This document shows, in pieces, positions 21,569-24,789 of a stretch of DNA of 24,789 bases; the stretch's first letter is position 1; the number at the start of each line of letters is the position of its first letter. This DNA comes from CAZOKO01 sp964580455 (lineage in GTDB: Bacteria; Desulfobacterota; WTBG01): assembly GCA_964580455.1 (NCBI GenBank), contig CAZOKO010000033.1, forward strand, positions 1-24,789. Reading direction: 5' to 3'. The position numbers and the translations under genes were made by a program. Below the pieces are notes generated by a model that had not been told where the DNA came from, did not search any database, and was given only the letters and a program-made list of their open reading frames with translations.

Positions 21569-21958
21569 ATGGAATGGAGAAAAGCATTTTTGCACTTACT
21601 CGTAGTAACTGTCCTGATTGTTTTCTTACCCATGCAAGGTGAAGCGAAGACGTTTTCGGAGCGATCTCTGCCAGCAAAAAGTTGCCTGGTGGTTTCATCT
21701 GCTTTTGTGAGTGTTCCCTATTTTGTGTCTAAGATGATTTATGCCGTAAATGGGAGTATAGTGGCAGGCGGTATAAATTTTTTTAGTCTGGGATTTGCCC
21801 AGGATACAGCTACCACTGTTGGAGCTAAAGCTGTAAATGGGGATTGGATTGTTTTCCCTACGGTGCTTACCAAAGAACGGGATTTAGAGTTTGTCGGAAA
21901 GGATGAAAGTGTAGAAGGTTCGACCTTAACGATAAACAAGGACAAAAAGGTTAACTAG
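21569..21958 (+). CDS. Small conserved-looking secreted or membrane protein, unknown function
   Basis: 129 residues. A signal peptide is clear (1-26, cleavage after GEA), followed by a hydrophobic helix pair around CLVVSSAFVSVPYFVSKMIYAV (39-60) and a Gly-rich SIVAGGINFFSLG. The C-terminal part GDWIVFPTVLTKERDLEFVG resembles the 'G-Y-V-P-L-G-F-G' ending of a small uncharacterised family I associate with deltaproteobacteria; this recollection is not verified. The acidic and lysine-rich last 20 residues are probably disordered. ATG 21569 has a good AAAGGAG site. It is a single gene, transcribed away from topoisomerase VI, with no partner in reach. Confidence 0.65.
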   Translation: MEWRKAFLHLLVVTVLIVFLPMQGEAKTFSERSLPAKSCLVVSSAFVSVPYFVSKMIYAVNGSIVAGGINFFSLGFAQDTATTVGAKAVNGDWIVFPTVLTKERDLEFVGKDESVEGSTLTINKDKKVN

Positions 21959-22019
21959 TGTGAATGACAAAAGATAATGGATACTAGATGAAAGTTCAAT
22001 ACATAACGATGTGTGATGT

Positions 22020-22080
22020 GAGATCTGTGATATGGGATAAAAAGATTATTTTCAATCTCAGATCCCATATTTCATATCTT
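22020..22080. repeat. Imperfect palindrome between converging genes
   Basis: ATATGGGAT (22030-22038) pairs perfectly with ATCCCATAT (22062-22070), and the match extends imperfectly outwards (15 of 19 with GAGATCTGTG / TTCATATCTT). It is followed by TTTCTTCGTGGTTTC near 22093. There is no T run directly after the stem, so termination is doubtful. Confidence 0.5.
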
Positions 22081-22135
22081 GTATCTCTAGTGTTTCTTCG
22101 TGGTTTCATCTTTTCGAATTTAGATATTCGGATTT

Positions 22136-22163
22136 TGCCTGAACGAGATTTTTAGTTCAGGCA
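22136..22163. terminator. 9-bp hairpin after the NapH-NapG fusion gene
   Basis: TGCCTGAAC (22136-22144) and GTTCAGGCA (22155-22163) form a perfect 9-bp stem with a 10-nt loop, 4 nt beyond the stop codon of the minus-strand gene. It lacks a good T tract on either strand (AAATCC on the minus side), so it may protect the 3' end rather than terminate by itself. Confidence 0.4.
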
Positions 22164-22167
22164 CTGG

Positions 22168-23724
22168 TTATTGCTCATTCACCTTCTCGTCGTCAAAGAA
22201 GAATTCATCATATCCTTCGTCTTCTACAAGAGTAAGCTCAAGTCTCTTTGCTTCTTCCATGTAGGAGCCCTCTTTTAATCTCATTTCTCCTAATGGCTTA
22301 ACCACGATTGCTGCATCCCCTTCTATCGGGCATTTATGCTCACAGAATCCGCATCCATTGCACTTGTTCTCTAGAACAAATGGCCTTCGGAAGCCTTCTA
22401 CCATCTTAAAAACAATGGCATTGTAGGGACACTGTTCATCACAGATCAGGCATACCTTATCCTGCTCCCATACTAAACATTTTTCCTTGAGTATGACGGC
22501 AGTTCCTATCTTTGCATGTTTCTTCTCCTCAAGCTCTAGATCACGTATGGCTTGGGTGGGGCAGACCCTTCCGCAGAGATTACAGGTTTGCTCACACGCT
22601 GCAAGCCTTAAGTCCGCTCTCGGTGTCCATAAACCTTCAATGCCAGACTCGAATAGACTGGGCTGAAGGGTGTTGGTAATACAGACCTTCATACATTCCG
22701 AGCACCTTATACAGGCATTGAGGAACTCATCCTCGGTGATAGCACCTGGCGGGCGGATGAGATTGTCTCTCCTGCCCCGTTTTAAAGGATCATTAAAGAG
22801 AAAAAAACTTGATGTCAGTCCACCGGTGAGTGAGTAAAGAAATCCCCTGCGGGTTATGCCTATCGCTGTGCGTACATCTTCGCGAAAAGGGGAATAGACT
22901 GCTTTAAAGGATATTGCCTCTTGAGGACAGATGAGTTTACAGGTTCTGCATTGCAGGCATTCTCTCACTTTCATCTCTCTGGGATCATCTTCAATAGCTC
23001 CCATGGAACAGACTTCTTTGCACTTCAGGCAGTCGTTGCATCGATTACTAACTACCCTTTTAAAGACACCAAAACGTGAAAAGAAACTGAGCAGAGCACC
23101 CAGCGGGCAAAGATATCTGCACCAGAATCTCGGGGTGATGAGATTAAGTGCTATTATACATAAGAAGATAATCCCGGTAAAAAGACTCATGTAAAAGAAG
23201 GGCTGGAAATAGTTGAGGTAGGAGAGCTCGATCCAACCCAGATAATCAGCCAGCGGGCGGAACCAGTCTAATGAAAGATTGGTGAAGAGAATGAGTAAGG
23301 GATAGAGCAGGATAGTATAGGTTCTGGTAAGGATAGCTATAGGATCGAAGAGGTAGACAGCATTTGCACCTGTAATAGAAGCAGCAAGTATTCCAATGAG
23401 CAGATAAAATTTTAATCTTCTTAATCTTTCTACAAATCGTGGCCTTTTGATGTTGAGAAGTTTATCAAACAGGTCTAACAAAGTTCCCATGGGGCAGATA
23501 TAACCGCAGAAAAATCTGCCAAAGAGCAAGGTAAGTCCTATCAGTATTACTGCAGGCAGTGCTTTTGCAATCACTGCTCTGGAGGAGAGTACAGTGCCTA
23601 GTGCAATCAGGGGATCTGCTCTTAAGAAAAAATCAACAGGTATCCAGGAGGTTAAGGGGTAGCTTGCACGGAAGAATAGATAGGTGAAGAAAAAGAGGAA
23701 AAAGAGCTGAATAGTTCTTCTCAC
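22168..23724 (-). CDS. NapH-NapG-like fusion: membrane Fe-S protein with internal Tat motif and C-terminal ferredoxin part
   Basis: 518 residues. Residues 1-225 are NapH-like: membrane segments with two CxxxCP motifs, CGYICPMG (73-80) and CRYLCPLG (202-209). Two ferredoxin motifs follow, CNDCLKCKEVC (229-239) and CLQCRTCKLICP (256-267). Then ITRRGFLYSLTGGLTSSFF (290-308) is a twin-arginine signal-like segment in the middle of the protein. After it come four more cysteine clusters (338-348, 377-388, 416-432, 455-465) in the order and spacing of NapG/MauM, including GLWTP and IGTAVI stretches. So it looks like NapH fused to NapG, passing quinol electrons across the membrane. The start is GTG 23724, overlapping the upstream stop as GTGA, so it is translationally coupled to the DUF362 gene. 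The physiological acceptor is unknown. Confidence 0.8.
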   Translation of the reverse strand: MRRTIQLFFLFFFTYLFFRASYPLTSWIPVDFFLRADPLIALGTVLSSRAVIAKALPAVILIGLTLLFGRFFCGYICPMGTLLDLFDKLLNIKRPRFVERLRRLKFYLLIGILAASITGANAVYLFDPIAILTRTYTILLYPLLILFTNLSLDWFRPLADYLGWIELSYLNYFQPFFYMSLFTGIIFLCIIALNLITPRFWCRYLCPLGALLSFFSRFGVFKRVVSNRCNDCLKCKEVCSMGAIEDDPREMKVRECLQCRTCKLICPQEAISFKAVYSPFREDVRTAIGITRRGFLYSLTGGLTSSFFLFNDPLKRGRRDNLIRPPGAITEDEFLNACIRCSECMKVCITNTLQPSLFESGIEGLWTPRADLRLAACEQTCNLCGRVCPTQAIRDLELEEKKHAKIGTAVILKEKCLVWEQDKVCLICDEQCPYNAIVFKMVEGFRRPFVLENKCNGCGFCEHKCPIEGDAAIVVKPLGEMRLKEGSYMEEAKRLELTLVEDEGYDEFFFDDEKVNEQ

Positions 23725-24683
23725 ACGTTCTCCTTCTTAATTAACAGCTGATCTAGATTGATATTCCCAAGACCCATCCGATGAGCTGCCATAATGTGCT
23801 TTACATTTATCGTATCAAATTGCTTATTATACCACTTCGCAATAGTTACTCCGCAGGTGTCAACTGCCACCGGATCAACTCCCGCAATGACGGTATTCAA
23901 TTTTTCAACTTTTCCTGGCCCTGCAGGTCCTCCAGTTATTAATGCTCTGGTTGCATCAATAATAGTCAGGGCAGGTTTCACGACAGAACTCAAATCAGCA
24001 ATAGCCTGGTGCAGATCCACTTTGGAATGAAAATATTCTCTATTCCAGATTACACCCATCAGACCCTTCATTCCCAGACTTACCCCTGTTGCGCTATGAG
24101 ATTTAGCGGTCGGCAGATTGATAAATACATCGCATCTCATAACCTCTTTCATAATTTTGAGGTTTTTAATCACTTTGCCCTGAGGCACACTTACCGATTG
24201 ATAAAACTTTTCGTCATTTAAAGCAATCACATGAGTCCTTTCAATAGACTGGCAGGACTTTCTTATACCAGACCTCTCCAGACAAAGCTCTGCCTTCTGA
24301 AGAGTATGGTCTAAAATGAGCACGTTTTTAGCGCCGGCTTCTATACAGACTTTGGCTACAACAGATACAACTTGAGGACTGGTATTGGCAGCCTCATCTG
24401 GAGTTTTAGCAAAGGACATATTGGGTTTAATCACCACCCTCTGTCCTTTTTTAACAAATCGGTTGATACCACCAAGCAGATTAACTGCGTTAAGAACTGC
24501 CTTTGCTGGATCACCTGTGACTACTGCCAGATCAACTGAATCAGATGTCTTAGCAGATCCCCACACCTTGCATGTACGAGAAACCAAGGGATAACCCGTA
24601 GCGAGTAAAAGTCCTGTTCTGGCTGAAGTCTTTAAAAAATCCCGCCGTGTCCATTCATGTGAGGTGTTGTTTATCTTTGACAT
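23721..24683 (-). CDS. Tat-exported DUF362 protein
   Basis: 320 residues. The N-terminus WTRRDFLKTSARTGLLLATG (11-30) is a twin-arginine signal peptide, so the protein is probably folded, perhaps with a cofactor, before export. The rest is DUF362: GQRVVIKPNMSF (about 79-90), AGAKNVLILDHT, VFINLPTAKSHSATGVSLGMKGLMG, IIDATRALITGGPAGPG and VDPVAVDTCGV. DUF362 proteins are often linked to iron-sulphur proteins and sometimes carry ferredoxin domains; this one has none of its own, and the following gene supplies them. Function of the family is not established. ATG 24683 with GAAAGG is preferred to an ATG 87 nt upstream, since the Tat motif then lies at the normal distance. It is coupled by a 4-base overlap to the NapH-NapG fusion. 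Confidence 0.85.
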   Translation of the reverse strand: MSKINNTSHEWTRRDFLKTSARTGLLLATGYPLVSRTCKVWGSAKTSDSVDLAVVTGDPAKAVLNAVNLLGGINRFVKKGQRVVIKPNMSFAKTPDEAANTSPQVVSVVAKVCIEAGAKNVLILDHTLQKAELCLERSGIRKSCQSIERTHVIALNDEKFYQSVSVPQGKVIKNLKIMKEVMRCDVFINLPTAKSHSATGVSLGMKGLMGVIWNREYFHSKVDLHQAIADLSSVVKPALTIIDATRALITGGPAGPGKVEKLNTVIAGVDPVAVDTCGVTIAKWYNKQFDTINVKHIMAAHRMGLGNINLDQLLIKKENV

Positions 24684-24789
24684 AGAAAAACCTTTCTCAG
24701 CAGAACCTGTATGAAAAATAAAAAAGCTATCTATAAATAATGGTTCTTTAAAGTTTTGAGTGGGTAACATTGAACATGCTATAATCCTG

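Overview
This is about 24.8 kb of an uncultivated-type bacterial draft scaffold; one run of exactly 100 N (1859-1958) marks a join. Lipoprotein signal peptides, two Tat (twin-arginine) signals and a NapG/NapH-type redox protein point to a diderm bacterium, probably an anaerobe of the Desulfobacterota/Nitrospirota kind. A flagellar rod-type protein behind a textbook sigma-28 promoter says it is motile. Base composition is uneven: sampled lines run from about 28-40% GC in the left half to 50-57% in the block 16.0-21.1 kb. Intergenic spaces are full of the short palindromic and tandem elements often seen in such environmental genomes. The phylum assignment is inference; no marker gene settles it.

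Layout. 1-1830 (minus): 5' part of threonine synthase, a U32-family protein with a UbiV-like cysteine set, and a cupin with a clear terminator. 2040-4777 (minus): a three-gene glycan operon (NAD-dependent sugar epimerase, AglD-type membrane protein, DPM1-like glycosyltransferase). 5023-7020 (minus): RNB-domain exoribonuclease, divergent from a histone-deacetylase-fold hydrolase (7305-8168, plus). 8169-9168: repeat-rich spacer, a possible lipoprotein remnant and a secreted protein with a striking hydrophobic cysteine tail. 9293-11770 (minus): large membrane protein with a spermidine-synthase-like domain. 11936-13834 (plus): archease-rtcB RNA repair operon. 13978-15290: orphan flagellar rod-like gene with a sigma-28 promoter, divergent from an unknown soluble protein. 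15428-15982 (minus): THEP1-type NTPase. 16047-18056 (minus): large lipoprotein with a caspase-like (clan CD) His/Cys pair. 18255-21147 (minus): topoisomerase VI subunits B and A. 21569-21958 (plus): small secreted protein. 22168-24683 (minus): Tat-exported DUF362 protein translationally coupled to a NapH-NapG fusion.

The functional units are mostly independent: sugar activation, lipid-linked glycan transfer and a candidate flippase; RNA processing (RNB nuclease) and RNA repair (RtcB/archease); a type IIB topoisomerase rare in bacteria; and a membrane/periplasm iron-sulphur electron-transfer pair. I could place convincing -35/-10 promoters in front of archease-rtcB, topoisomerase VI, the caspase-like lipoprotein, the cysteine-tail protein and the HDAC-like gene, and a perfect sigma-28 site in front of the rod-like gene. 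No tRNA, rRNA, CRISPR array, transposase or prophage gene was seen.

Intergenic stretches over 300 bases: 8169-8517 (possible lipoprotein remnant plus a GC-rich palindromic element), 14335-14795 (two divergent promoters, a strong hairpin and an inverted repeat) and 21148-21568 (topoisomerase VI promoter, two dyads and two dispersed repeat motifs).
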